Origin: Variovorax sp. SG517
GTDB lineage: Bacteria; Pseudomonadota; Gammaproteobacteria; Burkholderiales; Burkholderiaceae_C
Length of the DNA: 64,000 bases
Reading direction: 5' to 3'
Assembly (NCBI RefSeq): GCF_013376045.1
Contig: NZ_JABMJG010000010.1
Coordinates: 124,001 to 188,000 of the forward strand
Below are positions 24,944-33,260 of this stretch, in pieces. The notes beneath the pieces are model-generated. The model worked only from the letters and a program-made list of their open reading frames with translations, made no database searches and had not been told where the DNA came from. How positions within the stretch are numbered: position 1 is the first letter of the stretch; each line of letters starts with the position of its first letter. The translations under genes and the position numbers were made by a program.

Positions 24944-27367
24944 ATGTCCCGATTTCAAGTGAAGAAGGTCGCCGTGCTCGGCGCCGGCGTGATGGGCGCG
25001 CAGATCGCGGCCCACCTCGTCAACGTGCGCGTGCCTGTCGTGCTGTTCGACCTGGCGGCCAAGGACGCGACCGGAGCTGTCGCCCAAGGTGCGGCCAAGA
25101 ACGGCATCGTCACGCGCGCCATCGACAACCTCAAGAAGCTCAAGCCCGCGCCGCTCGGCGACGTGGCCGACGCCGTGCTGATCGAGCAGGCCAACTACGA
25201 CGACAACCTCGACAAGCTCGCCGAGTGCGATCTCGTCATCGAGGCCATCGCCGAGCGCATGGACTGGAAGCTCGATCTCTACAAGAAGATTGCGCCGCAC
25301 GTCGCCAAGCACGCGATCCTGGCCTCCAACACCTCGGGCCTGTCGATCACCAAGCTCAGCGAGGCGCTGCCCGAGGCGCTGAAGCCGCGCTTCTGCGGCA
25401 TCCACTTCTTCAATCCGCCGCGCTACATGTTCCTGGTGGAGCTGATCAACACGCCCACCACGCAGCCGCAAGTGCTCGACGACCTCGAAGCCTTCGTCAC
25501 CAGCACGCTGGGCAAGGGCGTGGTGCGCGCACACGACACGCCCAACTTCATCGCCAACCGCGTCGGCATCGCCGGCATGCTGGCCACGCTGAAGGAAGTC
25601 GAGAAGTTCGGCCTCACGCCCGACGTGGTGGACGACCTCACCGGCAAGAAGCTGGGCCGCGCGAGTTCGGGCACCTTCCGCACCGCCGACGTGGTGGGCC
25701 TGGACACCATGGCCCACGTCGTGAAGACGCTGCAGGACAACCTCAATGCCGAGACCGACCCGTTCTACGCCAACTTCGCGACGCCGCCCGTGCTCGCCAA
25801 GCTGCTGGAGCTGGGCAACCTGGGCCAGAAGACCAAGGCCGGCTTCTTCAAGAAGGCCGGCCGCGACATCCTGCGCTTCGACCTGAAGAGCGGCGAGTAC
25901 GTGCCCGCCGGCGCCAAGGCCGACGAGGTGTACGGCCGCATGCTCAAGAAGCCCGCGGGCGAGCGCCTGAAGCTGCTGCGCGAGAGCGAAGGACCGCAGG
26001 GCCAGTTCCTCTGGGCCATCCTGCGCGACGGCTTCCACTACGCGGCCGTGCACCTGGGCGACATCGCCGAGAGCGCGCGCGACATCGACTTCGCGATGCG
26101 CTGGGGCTTCGGCATGAAGCAGGGCCCGTTCGAACTCTGGCAGGAAGCCGGCTGGGCGCAGGTCGCCAAGTGGGTGCAGGAAGACATCGACGCCGGCAAG
26201 GCGCTGAGCAGCGCGCCGCTGCCCAAGTGGGTGTTCGAAGGCCCGGTGGCCGAGGCCGGCGGCGTGCACACGCCCGAGGGCTCGTGGAGCGCCTCGCAGA
26301 ACAGGTTCGTGCCGCAGCGCAGGCTGCCGGTGCATGAGCGCCAGCTGTTCCCCGAGAGCGTGCTCGGCGCCAACGCGGTCGACGCCAACACCGCCGGCAC
26401 CACCATCAGCGACGAAGGCGACGTGCGCGTGTGGACGCTCGACGGCGAGGTGCTCATCGCCAGCATCCATTCGAAGATGCACGCCATCAGCCCCGACGTG
26501 GCCGAGGCGCTCGGCGCAGCGGTCGACCTGGCCGAGGCCGAGTACAAGGGCCTGGTGATCTGGTCGCCCGACGAGGTGTTCTCCGTCGGCGCCGACCTGC
26601 AGGCGATGCTGCCGGCCTTCGTGGTCGCGGGCATCGGCGCGGTCGAGGGCGCGGAGGAAGAGCTGCAGAACGTGATGCTCAAGATCCGCTACGCCAACGT
26701 GCCGGTGATCTCCGCCGTGCGCGGCATGGCGCTGGGCGGCGGCTGCGAGCTGGCCATCCATTCGGCCAAGCGCGTTGCAGCGATGGAAAGCTACATCGGC
26801 CTGGTCGAAGTGGGCGTGGGCCTGATCCCCGGCGCGGGCGGCCTGACCTACATCGCCCGCCGCGCTGCGGAGAACGCATCGGCCTCCACCGGCACCGACC
26901 TGCTGCCCTTCCTCACCGAAGGCTTCACCGCCGCCGCGATGGCGAAGGTGGGCACCGGCGCGCTCGACTCGAAGAAGCTGGGCTACCTGCTCGAGGGCGA
27001 CGTGATCGTGCCGAACAAGGACGAGCTGCTGTACGTGGCGCTGCAACAGGCCAAGGCCATGGCCGACGCCGGCTACCGCCCGCCGCTGCGCCGCGCCTTC
27101 CGCGTGGCCGGCCGCAGCGGCGCCGCCACCATCAAGGGCCAGCTCGTGAACATGCGCGACGGTGGCTTCATCAGCGCGCACGACTTCCACATTGCCAGCC
27201 TGATCGCCAACGTGGTGACCGGCGGCGACGTAGACGCGGGCTCGCTCGTGACCGAGGAATACCTGATGACGCTCGAACGCAAGGCGTTCTGCTCGCTCAT
27301 CGTGCATCCCAAGACGCAGGAGCGGATCATGGGGATGCTGAGTACGGGCAAACCAGTGCGCAACTGA
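24944..27367 (+). CDS. Bifunctional 3-hydroxyacyl-CoA dehydrogenase/enoyl-CoA hydratase (FadN-type order)
   Basis: 807 residues. The 3-hydroxyacyl-CoA dehydrogenase half is N-terminal: VAVLGAGVMGAQIAAHLVNV for NAD, then HFFNPPRYM with the catalytic His, then the C-terminal helical HAD domain. The crotonase half lies at about 480-780: RGMALGGGCELAIHSAKRV and VEVGVGLIPGAGGLTYIA with the catalytic Glu. This domain order is the reverse of E. coli FadB and like FadN. It performs the middle two steps of beta-oxidation. The thiolase that should follow directly is separated by an inserted DUF559 gene. Confidence 0.93.
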   Translation: MSRFQVKKVAVLGAGVMGAQIAAHLVNVRVPVVLFDLAAKDATGAVAQGAAKNGIVTRAIDNLKKLKPAPLGDVADAVLIEQANYDDNLDKLAECDLVIEAIAERMDWKLDLYKKIAPHVAKHAILASNTSGLSITKLSEALPEALKPRFCGIHFFNPPRYMFLVELINTPTTQPQVLDDLEAFVTSTLGKGVVRAHDTPNFIANRVGIAGMLATLKEVEKFGLTPDVVDDLTGKKLGRASSGTFRTADVVGLDTMAHVVKTLQDNLNAETDPFYANFATPPVLAKLLELGNLGQKTKAGFFKKAGRDILRFDLKSGEYVPAGAKADEVYGRMLKKPAGERLKLLRESEGPQGQFLWAILRDGFHYAAVHLGDIAESARDIDFAMRWGFGMKQGPFELWQEAGWAQVAKWVQEDIDAGKALSSAPLPKWVFEGPVAEAGGVHTPEGSWSASQNRFVPQRRLPVHERQLFPESVLGANAVDANTAGTTISDEGDVRVWTLDGEVLIASIHSKMHAISPDVAEALGAAVDLAEAEYKGLVIWSPDEVFSVGADLQAMLPAFVVAGIGAVEGAEEELQNVMLKIRYANVPVISAVRGMALGGGCELAIHSAKRVAAMESYIGLVEVGVGLIPGAGGLTYIARRAAENASASTGTDLLPFLTEGFTAAAMAKVGTGALDSKKLGYLLEGDVIVPNKDELLYVALQQAKAMADAGYRPPLRRAFRVAGRSGAATIKGQLVNMRDGGFISAHDFHIASLIANVVTGGDVDAGSLVTEEYLMTLERKAFCSLIVHPKTQERIMGMLSTGKPVRN

Positions 27368-27380
27368 TCTCGCAAGGACC

Positions 27381-27836
27381 ATGAGCGAAAACCTCGACAC
27401 GGCCGGTTCCCTCTCCCGCTTGCGGGAGAGGGTTAGGGTGAGGGTGAGGGCTCGCAGCCTTCGCTCGACCCCGACCGATGCCGAGGCGCTGCTCTGGCAC
27501 CACCTGCGCGACCGCCGTATGGCGAATCAGAAATTCCGCCGCCAACGTCCGATCGGCCCGTACTTCGCAGATTTCGCATGTCTCGAAGCGAAGCTGATCG
27601 TCGAACTGGACGGCGGGCAGCACACCGAAGCTGTCGCATACGACGAGAACCGCACGCGCTTCATTGAAGCCCAGGGTTATCGCGTTCTTCGCTTCTGGAA
27701 TCATGAGGTGCTGACCCAGACCGATGCCGTGCGCGAGCGAATCCTGCAGGCGCTGCAGGAACACAGCCCTCACCCCAGCCCTCTCCCGCAAGCGGGAGAG
27801 GGAGCAAGACAAGACACCAGGAATCTCAAGCCATGA
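27381..27836 (+). CDS. DUF559 (Vsr/MTaseD-like endonuclease fold) protein read through flanking repeats
   Basis: 151 residues. The core (about 30-125) has the DUF559 pattern: TPTDAEALLWHHLRDRRMANQKFRRQRPIGPYFADFACLEAKLIVELDGGQH, with Asp, Glu and DGGQH residues of the very-short-patch-repair-like nuclease fold. Residues 11-27 and the PHPSPLPQAGEGA tail are encoded by the hairpin repeats at 27409 and 27763. It starts 13 bases after the FadB-type stop, and its last 4 bases overlap the thiolase start. It is unrelated to fatty acid metabolism and looks like a small mobile cassette inserted in the operon. Biochemical role unproven. Confidence 0.85.
   Translation: MSENLDTAGSLSRLRERVRVRVRARSLRSTPTDAEALLWHHLRDRRMANQKFRRQRPIGPYFADFACLEAKLIVELDGGQHTEAVAYDENRTRFIEAQGYRVLRFWNHEVLTQTDAVRERILQALQEHSPHPSPLPQAGEGARQDTRNLKP
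27409..27451 (+). repeat. Left hairpin repeat flanking DUF559
   Basis: CCCTCTCCCGC-TT-GCGGGAGAGGG hairpin followed by a G-rich tail (TTAGGGTGAGGGTGAGGGC). The copy at 27763-27802 is in opposite orientation, with the G-rich tails facing inwards. Confidence 0.8.
27763..27802 (-). repeat. Right hairpin repeat flanking DUF559
   Basis: AGCCCTCACCCCAG tail followed by CCCTCTCCCGC-AA-GCGGGAGAGGG, the inverse of the copy at 27409. It encodes the C-terminal tail of the DUF559 protein and lies just before the thiolase ribosome binding site (AGGAA near 27820). Confidence 0.8.
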
Positions 27837-29029
27837 AGCAAGTACAAGACGCCTACATCGTCTCCGCCACCCGCACCCCCATCGGCAAGTCGCATCGCGG
27901 CTACTTCCGCAACTACCGTCCCGACGACCTGCTGGCCACCACGCTGCGCGCCGCGCTGGCTGCGGTGCCCAGCCTCGATCCGAAGGCGATCGAGGACATC
28001 ATCTGCGGCTGCGCGATTCCCGAATCGCAGCAGGGCCTGAACGTCGCGCGCATCGGCGCGGTGCTGGCCGGCCTGCCGACCAGCGTGGGCGGCATCACCG
28101 TCAACCGTTTCTGCGCATCCGGCCTGTCGGCCGTGCAGATGGCGGCCGACCGCATCCGCGTGGGCGAGGCCGACGTGATGATCGCGGCCGGTGTCGAGAG
28201 CATGAGCATGGTGCCGATGATGGGCAACTCGCCCTCGCTGTCGCCCTCGATCTTCGAGCGCGAGGGCGACGTGGGCATCGCCTACGGCATGGGCCTCACT
28301 GCCGAGAAGGTGGCGCAGCAGTGGAAGGTGAGCCGCGAGGCGCAGGACGAGTTCGCGCTCGCCTCGCACCAGAAGGCGCTGGCCGCTCAGCAGGCCGGCA
28401 AGTTCGCCGACGAGATCACGCCCATCGAGGTGATCGACCGCACGCCGAACCTAGAGACCGGCGAATCCATCGCCAAGACCCGTACCGTCAACCTCGACGA
28501 AGGCGCACGCCCCGACACCAGCCTCGAAGGCCTGGCCAAGCTGCGCACCGTGTTCGCGGCGCGCGGCACCGTGACGGCGGGCAACAGCTCGCAGACCTCG
28601 GATGGCGCCGGCGCGCTGATCCTTGCGAGCGAAAAGGCCGTGAAGCAGTACGGCCTGACGCCGCTCGCGCGCTTCGTGAGCTTCGCCAGCAAGGGTGTGC
28701 CGCCGCACATCATGGGCATCGGCCCGATCGAGGCCATTCCGGCCGCGCTGCGCTATGCCGGCCTGAAGCACGAGGACATCGACTGGTTCGAGCTGAACGA
28801 AGCCTTCGCTGCGCAGTCGCTCGCGGTCATCAATACGCTGGGGCTCGACGCGTCGAAGGTCAACCCGATGGGCGGCGCAATTGCGCTGGGCCACCCGCTG
28901 GGCGCCACCGGCGCCATCCGCTCGGCCACCGTGGTGCACGCGCTGCGCCGCGAGAACCTGAAGTACGGCATGGTCACGATGTGCGTGGGCATGGGCCAGG
29001 GCGCCGCAGGGATCTTCGAGCGCGTCTGA
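27833..29029 (+). CDS. Acetyl-CoA C-acyltransferase (thiolase)
   Basis: 398 residues. Nucleophile Cys94 in NRFCASGLSAVQMAADRI; NEAFAAQS (His/Asn region); GGAIALGHPLGATGA; second Cys in TMCVGMGQGAAGIFE. Cytoplasmic last step of beta-oxidation, partner of the FadB-type protein upstream. The start codon overlaps the DUF559 stop, so translation coupling now depends on the inserted gene. Confidence 0.94.
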   Translation: MKQVQDAYIVSATRTPIGKSHRGYFRNYRPDDLLATTLRAALAAVPSLDPKAIEDIICGCAIPESQQGLNVARIGAVLAGLPTSVGGITVNRFCASGLSAVQMAADRIRVGEADVMIAAGVESMSMVPMMGNSPSLSPSIFEREGDVGIAYGMGLTAEKVAQQWKVSREAQDEFALASHQKALAAQQAGKFADEITPIEVIDRTPNLETGESIAKTRTVNLDEGARPDTSLEGLAKLRTVFAARGTVTAGNSSQTSDGAGALILASEKAVKQYGLTPLARFVSFASKGVPPHIMGIGPIEAIPAALRYAGLKHEDIDWFELNEAFAAQSLAVINTLGLDASKVNPMGGAIALGHPLGATGAIRSATVVHALRRENLKYGMVTMCVGMGQGAAGIFERV

Positions 29030-29084
29030 TCGGTAACGCGCAAGGCACCGCGACGAGTGCCGATTCAACGAAGGAGACAGCTTC

Positions 29085-29987
29085 ATGCAGACGCAGCAGC
29101 AGCTTCCGGTCGACGGCGGCGCACAGCAACTGGCGGTGCGCCGCTACGAACCCGCCGGCACGCCGCGCGCGAGCGTGGTGATCGGCGGCGCGATGGGCGT
29201 ACGCCAGTCCTTCTACGCGCCCTTCGCGCAATGGCTCTCGCAGCAGGGCCTGCGCGTCTGGACCTTCGACTACCGGGGCTCGGGCGACTCGCGCGGCAAT
29301 GTGCCGCTGCGCGAGGTCGATGCCGACCTGTTCGACTGGGCCCGCGACTACGAAGCGGTGATCGATGCCGCCAAGGCCGCGGCGCCCGATGCGCCGCTCT
29401 ACCTGCTGGGCCACAGCCTCGGCGCGCAGCTGCCCGGCTTCCTGCAGCGGCCGGAGCAGGTCGACGGCCTCGTGAGCATCGCGGCCGGCAGCGGCTACTG
29501 GCGCGAGAACGCGCCGAAGCTCAAGCGCTCCATCCTCTATTTCTGGTTCGTGCTGGTGCCGCTGGTCACGCGGCTGTTCGGCTACTTCCCGGGCCGCAAG
29601 CTGAGGAAGGTGGGCGACCTGCCGCGCGGCGTGATCCTGCAGTGGCGGCGATGGTGCCTCAACCCGCGCTACAGCGTCGGTGCCGAAGGCGAGCTCGCCG
29701 CGCGCAGCTACAGCCGCGTGCGCTTCCCGGTGCTCGCGCTGTCGATGACCGACGACGAACTCATGACGCTCGCGGGCACGAACAGCCTGTTGAGCTTCTA
29801 TACCGGCGCGCCGAGCGCCATCGAACGCATCGCGCCGGCGGACGTGCAGGCGCGCCGCATCGGCCACTTCGGTTTCTTCCGCGAGCAGTTCAGCCAGAGC
29901 CTCTGGCCGAGCACGGTGGACAGGCTGAACCGGCTCGCATCGCTTACCGCGGTGCAGCACGCCAACGTCCCGCACACGACTGCGTGA
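29085..29987 (+). CDS. Alpha/beta hydrolase
   Basis: 300 residues; SD GAAGGAGA. Nucleophile elbow GHSLGAQ with Ser111, oxyanion-region GGAMGVRQSFYAPFAQWL and the strand FDYRGSGDS. The C-terminal His is probably in RRIGHFGFFRE. This group (annotated as alpha/beta fold hydrolase, YbfF/serine aminopeptidase-like) commonly sits with beta-oxidation genes and may release fatty acids from esters. No signal peptide is seen. Substrate is not predictable. Confidence 0.87.
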   Translation: MQTQQQLPVDGGAQQLAVRRYEPAGTPRASVVIGGAMGVRQSFYAPFAQWLSQQGLRVWTFDYRGSGDSRGNVPLREVDADLFDWARDYEAVIDAAKAAAPDAPLYLLGHSLGAQLPGFLQRPEQVDGLVSIAAGSGYWRENAPKLKRSILYFWFVLVPLVTRLFGYFPGRKLRKVGDLPRGVILQWRRWCLNPRYSVGAEGELAARSYSRVRFPVLALSMTDDELMTLAGTNSLLSFYTGAPSAIERIAPADVQARRIGHFGFFREQFSQSLWPSTVDRLNRLASLTAVQHANVPHTTA

Positions 29988-30015
29988 CGCGGGCCACCGG
30001 AGGCACACTGCCGCT

Positions 30016-30852
30016 ATGACGACGAGCACGCACCCCTTCGACAAGGCCCTGAAGATCCACCACAGCGACATCCGCGTGGGGCACTTCACTGGCATGACCA
30101 GCCCCGACTACTGGAACATGGTCGGACCTTTCGGCGGCACCACCGCGGCGCTCGCGCTGCAGGCCGTGATGCAGCACCCCGACGTGCTCGGCACGCCCAT
30201 CGCGCTCACGGTCAACTACGCGGCGGCACTCGAAGCCGGCGCGTTCGACATCCAGGCCACGGCCGTGCGCACCAACCGCTCCACGCAGCACTGGACGGTG
30301 CAGATCACGCAGGCCGGCCCCAGCGGCGCGCCCAGCATGACGACCACCGCCACAGTGGTGACTGCCGCGCGCCGAGAGACCTGGGGCGAGAGCGACATGC
30401 CCATGCCCGAGTCGCCCAGGCCAGAAACGGTCGAGCGCATGAGCATCGGCCCCTCGGGCGTGGCATGGATCAAGCAATACGAGATGCGCCCCTTCAGCGG
30501 CGGCATTCCTGCGAAGTGGGACGAGAGCCTGAGCCATAGCGAAACCCGCATCTGGCTGCGCGACGCCGAGCCTCGGCCCCTGGACTTCGCATCGCTGGCC
30601 GCGATGAGCGACATGTTCTATCCGCGCGTGTGGTTGCGCCGCGCGAAGCACGTGCCTGCGGGCACGGTGTCGATCACTACCTACTTCCATGCCGGCCCCG
30701 AGCAGCTCGCCGAGGTCGGCACCGGCTACCTGCTGGGCCGTGCCGCGGGCCAGCAGTTCTTCAACGGCTTCTTCGACCAGACCGCGCATTTGTGGAGCGA
30801 GAAGGGCGTGCTGCTCGCCACCTCGAACCAGATCGTCTACTACAAGGAATAG
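30016..30852 (+). CDS. Acyl-CoA thioesterase, double hot-dog type
   Basis: 278 residues. Two hot-dog halves are visible: the first includes GHFTGMTSPDYWNMVGPFGGTTAALALQA, the second FAVMSDMFYPRVWLRRA-like and VSITTYFHAG with GRAAGQQFFNGFFDQTAHLWSEKGVLLATS. The pattern fits thioesterase-like superfamily (TesB-related) proteins that hydrolyse acyl-CoA. It lies in the beta-oxidation operon, four bases before the next gene. Confidence 0.82.
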   Translation: MTTSTHPFDKALKIHHSDIRVGHFTGMTSPDYWNMVGPFGGTTAALALQAVMQHPDVLGTPIALTVNYAAALEAGAFDIQATAVRTNRSTQHWTVQITQAGPSGAPSMTTTATVVTAARRETWGESDMPMPESPRPETVERMSIGPSGVAWIKQYEMRPFSGGIPAKWDESLSHSETRIWLRDAEPRPLDFASLAAMSDMFYPRVWLRRAKHVPAGTVSITTYFHAGPEQLAEVGTGYLLGRAAGQQFFNGFFDQTAHLWSEKGVLLATSNQIVYYKE

Positions 30853-30856
30853 CGAC

Positions 30857-31606
30857 ATGGCCACCCTGAAGAAAGCCGCACTCATCGTCGGCGCCGGCGA
30901 CGCCACCGGTGGCGCCATCGCCCGCCGCTTCGCGCGCGAGGGCTATGCCGCCTGCGTCACGCGGCGCAGCCTCGACAAGCTGCAGCCGCTGGTCGCGCAG
31001 ATCGAGGCCGACGGCGGCCGCGCCCATGCCTTCGCGTGCGACGCACGCAAGGAAGAGGAGGTGGTTGCGCTCGTCGAAGAGATCGAATCGACCATCGGGC
31101 CCATCGAGGTGATGGTGTTCAACATCGGCGCCAACGTGCCCGAGAGCATCCTCACCGAGACCGCGCGCAAGTACTTCAAGGTGTGGGAGATGGCCTGCTT
31201 CTCGGGCTTTCTCAACGGCCGGGAGGTGGCGAAGCGCATGGTGGCGCGCGAGCTTCCCAAGGGTAGCCATCGCGGCACGATCATCTTCACCGGCGCCACC
31301 GCCTCGCTGCGCGGCGCGGCGAACTTCGGCGCCTTCTCGGGCGCGAAGATGGCGCTGCGCGCGCTGGCCCAGTCGATGGCGCGCGAGCTCGGGCCGCAGG
31401 GCATCCACGTGGCGCACGTGGTGGTCGACGGCGCCATCGACACCGAATTCATCCGCAGCAACTTCCCCGAGCGCTATGCGTTGAAGGAGAGCGACGGCAT
31501 CCTGAACCCCGACCACATCGCCGACACCTACTGGATGCTGCACGCGCAGCCGCGCGATGCCTGGACGCACGAGATCGACCTGCGGCCCTGGTCCGAAAAG
31601 TTCTGA
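30857..31606 (+). CDS. SDR family protein with Phe replacing the catalytic Tyr
   Basis: 249 residues. The SDR fold is evident: ALIVGAGDATGGAIARRFAREG (a modified glycine loop), CDARKEEEV, FNIGANV in place of NNAG and IIFTGATASLRG. Where YxxxK is expected the sequence reads FSGAK, so the catalytic Tyr is Phe while Lys is kept. The C-terminus is canonical (ALAQSMARELGPQGIHVAHVVVDGAIDTEF). It may be a divergent subfamily with altered chemistry or a binding role. Tightly packed between the thioesterase and HCCA isomerase genes. Confidence 0.85.
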   Translation: MATLKKAALIVGAGDATGGAIARRFAREGYAACVTRRSLDKLQPLVAQIEADGGRAHAFACDARKEEEVVALVEEIESTIGPIEVMVFNIGANVPESILTETARKYFKVWEMACFSGFLNGREVAKRMVARELPKGSHRGTIIFTGATASLRGAANFGAFSGAKMALRALAQSMARELGPQGIHVAHVVVDGAIDTEFIRSNFPERYALKESDGILNPDHIADTYWMLHAQPRDAWTHEIDLRPWSEKF

Positions 31607-31632
31607 AGAATTCCAGGAAGGAGACAAGAGCG

Positions 31633-32229
31633 ATGACGAAATCCGTCGACTTCTATTTCGACTTCGGCAGCCCCGCCGCCTACCTGGCCGCGACGCAGCT
31701 GCCGCACGTGTGTGCCGACACCGGCGCGCAGCTGGTGTGGAAGCCCATGCTCCTCGGCGGCGTGTTCCAGGCCACCGGCAACCATTCGCCGGCCGAGATC
31801 AAGCCCAAGGGCCCGTACATGACGACAGACCTCAAGCGCTTTGCCAGGCGCTACGGCGTGCCCTTCGCGCACAACCCGCACTTTCCGATCAACACGCTGC
31901 TGCTGATGCGCGGCGCCACCGGCATCCAGATGAAGGAGCCCGACCGCTTCGGCGCGTATGTCGACGCGGTCTTCCACGCGATGTGGGTGGAGCCGAAGAA
32001 CCTGAACGACCCGGCGACCGTCGGCGCCGTCCTGCAGAATGCCGGCTTCGATGCAGGCGCGCTGCTCGCGCTGGCCGGCGCGCAGGAAACCAAGGACCGG
32101 CTCAAGGCCGTGACCCAGGAAGCCGTGGGGCGCGGCGTGTTCGGCGCGCCCACCATGTTCGTCGGCGACGAAATGTTCTGGGGCCAGGACCGGCTCGATT
32201 TCGTACGCGAAGCACTCGACGCCGCCTGA
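31633..32229 (+). CDS. 2-hydroxychromene-2-carboxylate isomerase family (DsbA/GST-kappa-like)
   Basis: 198 residues; SD AGGAGA. The N-terminus VDFYFDFGSPAAYLAATQLP is the hallmark of the HCCA isomerase/GST kappa family, with the catalytic Ser in GSP replacing the DsbA cysteine. The helical insertion contains FPINTLLLMRG, and the C-terminus GVFGAPTMFVGDEMFWGQDRLDFV is diagnostic. The family uses glutathione. In fatty acid operons its role is unknown and HCCA isomerisation is not implied. Confidence 0.9.
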   Translation: MTKSVDFYFDFGSPAAYLAATQLPHVCADTGAQLVWKPMLLGGVFQATGNHSPAEIKPKGPYMTTDLKRFARRYGVPFAHNPHFPINTLLLMRGATGIQMKEPDRFGAYVDAVFHAMWVEPKNLNDPATVGAVLQNAGFDAGALLALAGAQETKDRLKAVTQEAVGRGVFGAPTMFVGDEMFWGQDRLDFVREALDAA

Positions 32230-32235
32230 GGGCGG

Positions 32236-32264
32236 CACCACACGGCACTACACGGCACTACACG
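32236..32264 (+). repeat. Short tandem repeat, unit CACGGCACTA
   Basis: Two exact 10-base copies (32241-32260) with partial or degenerate copies on each side, in the spacer before the enoyl-CoA hydratase ribosome binding site. Confidence 0.6.
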
Positions 32265-32285
32265 TTTTCATTCAAGGATCTTTCT

Positions 32286-33050
32286 ATGAGCGACATCCTC
32301 GTCCACACCGAAGCCGGTGTGATGACCATCACCTTCAACCGCGTCGACAAGAAGAACTCGATCACCAGCGGCATGTACGCCGAGCTGGCCGACGCACTGG
32401 CCAACGCGGAGACCGACGCGGCCGTGCGCTGCGTGCTGATCCAGGGCGACCCGACGATCTTCAGCGCGGGCAACGACATCGGCGACTTCCTCAACGCCCC
32501 GCCGGCCACGCAGGAATCGCCGGTGTTCCGCTTCCTGCGCGGCATCGCGACCTTTCCCAAGCCGCTCGTCGCGTCGGTGTGCGGACCGGCCGTGGGCATC
32601 GGTACCACGATGCTGTTCCACTGCGACCTGGTCTACGCAGGCGACAACGCCGCCTTCTCGATGCCCTTCGTGAACCTGGGTCTGTGCCCCGAGGCGGCTT
32701 CGAGCCTGCTGGTGCCGCAGATGCTGGGCTACCACCGCGCCGCCGAGGCGCTGCTGCTGGGCGAACCCTTCATGGCCGAGGCCGCGCTCGAAGTGGGCCT
32801 GGTCAACCGCGTGGTGCCGCCGACCGAAGCGAACGCCATCGCCCAGGCGCAGGCCCGCAAGCTGGCGGCCAAGCCGCTGAGCGCGCTGGTGGAAACCAAG
32901 CGCCTGCTGAAGAAGGGCCAGATGCCCGCCGTGCTGGAGCGCATGGGCGAGGAGGGCGCGAGCTTCGGGCGCATGTTGCGTGAACCGGCTGCGCGGGAGG
33001 CGTTCGGTGCGTTCATGGAAAAGCGCAAACCGGATTTCAGCAAGTGCTGA
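32286..33050 (+). CDS. Enoyl-CoA hydratase/isomerase family protein
   Basis: 254 residues from ATG 32286 (CAAGGATC upstream). Crotonase fold: VDKKNSITSGMYAELADAL, FSAGNDIGDF (oxyanion/CoA loop), ASVCGPAVGIGTTMLFHCDLV (second oxyanion Gly) and FVNLGLCPEAASSLLVPQMLG. The Glu in the last segment is retained near the position used by hydratases and isomerases. It ends the beta-oxidation operon. Its terminal codons (KRKPDFSK) are partly repeated in the DNA downstream. Confidence 0.9.
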   Translation: MSDILVHTEAGVMTITFNRVDKKNSITSGMYAELADALANAETDAAVRCVLIQGDPTIFSAGNDIGDFLNAPPATQESPVFRFLRGIATFPKPLVASVCGPAVGIGTTMLFHCDLVYAGDNAAFSMPFVNLGLCPEAASSLLVPQMLGYHRAAEALLLGEPFMAEAALEVGLVNRVVPPTEANAIAQAQARKLAAKPLSALVETKRLLKKGQMPAVLERMGEEGASFGRMLREPAAREAFGAFMEKRKPDFSKC

Positions 33051-33186
33051 AATCCGACGCCTCGTCAGAGGCGTAGCCACGGCAGTGGCGTGAGCAAGCT
33101 TTCGTCAAAAGCGCAAGCCGGATTTCTCCAAGGTCTGACAAGGGTCGGAAGCGCCTTCCAGGTCTTGCACGCTTACACTGGCCGGC
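33051..33186 (+). repeat. Intergenic stretch with two hairpins and a copy of the enoyl-CoA hydratase 3' end
   Basis: GACGCCTC-GTCA-GAGGCGT forms a hairpin just after the stop. From about 33107 the sequence repeats the last codons of the upstream gene (AAAAGCGCAA-CCGGATTTC, with scattered changes), also ending in TGA. This looks like the remains of a second copy of the gene's tail. Confidence 0.6.
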
Positions 33187-33260
33187 GTGCAAGATCTGGA
33201 GACAAGAACGCTCGCAAAGCCCGGCCAACGGGCCGCTGATGCTACTGAAAAAGTAGCATC
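33163..33260. promoter_or_regulatory. Two perfect inverted repeats around the start of the orphan binding-protein gene
   Basis: TCTTGCACGC (33163-33172) and GCGTGCAAGA (33185-33194) flank a 12-base spacer and straddle the proposed GTG start. GATGCTACT-GAAAA-AGTAGCATC (33238-33260) is a 9-bp-stem hairpin inside the first codons. They may be operators or mRNA structures controlling translation. Confidence 0.45.
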
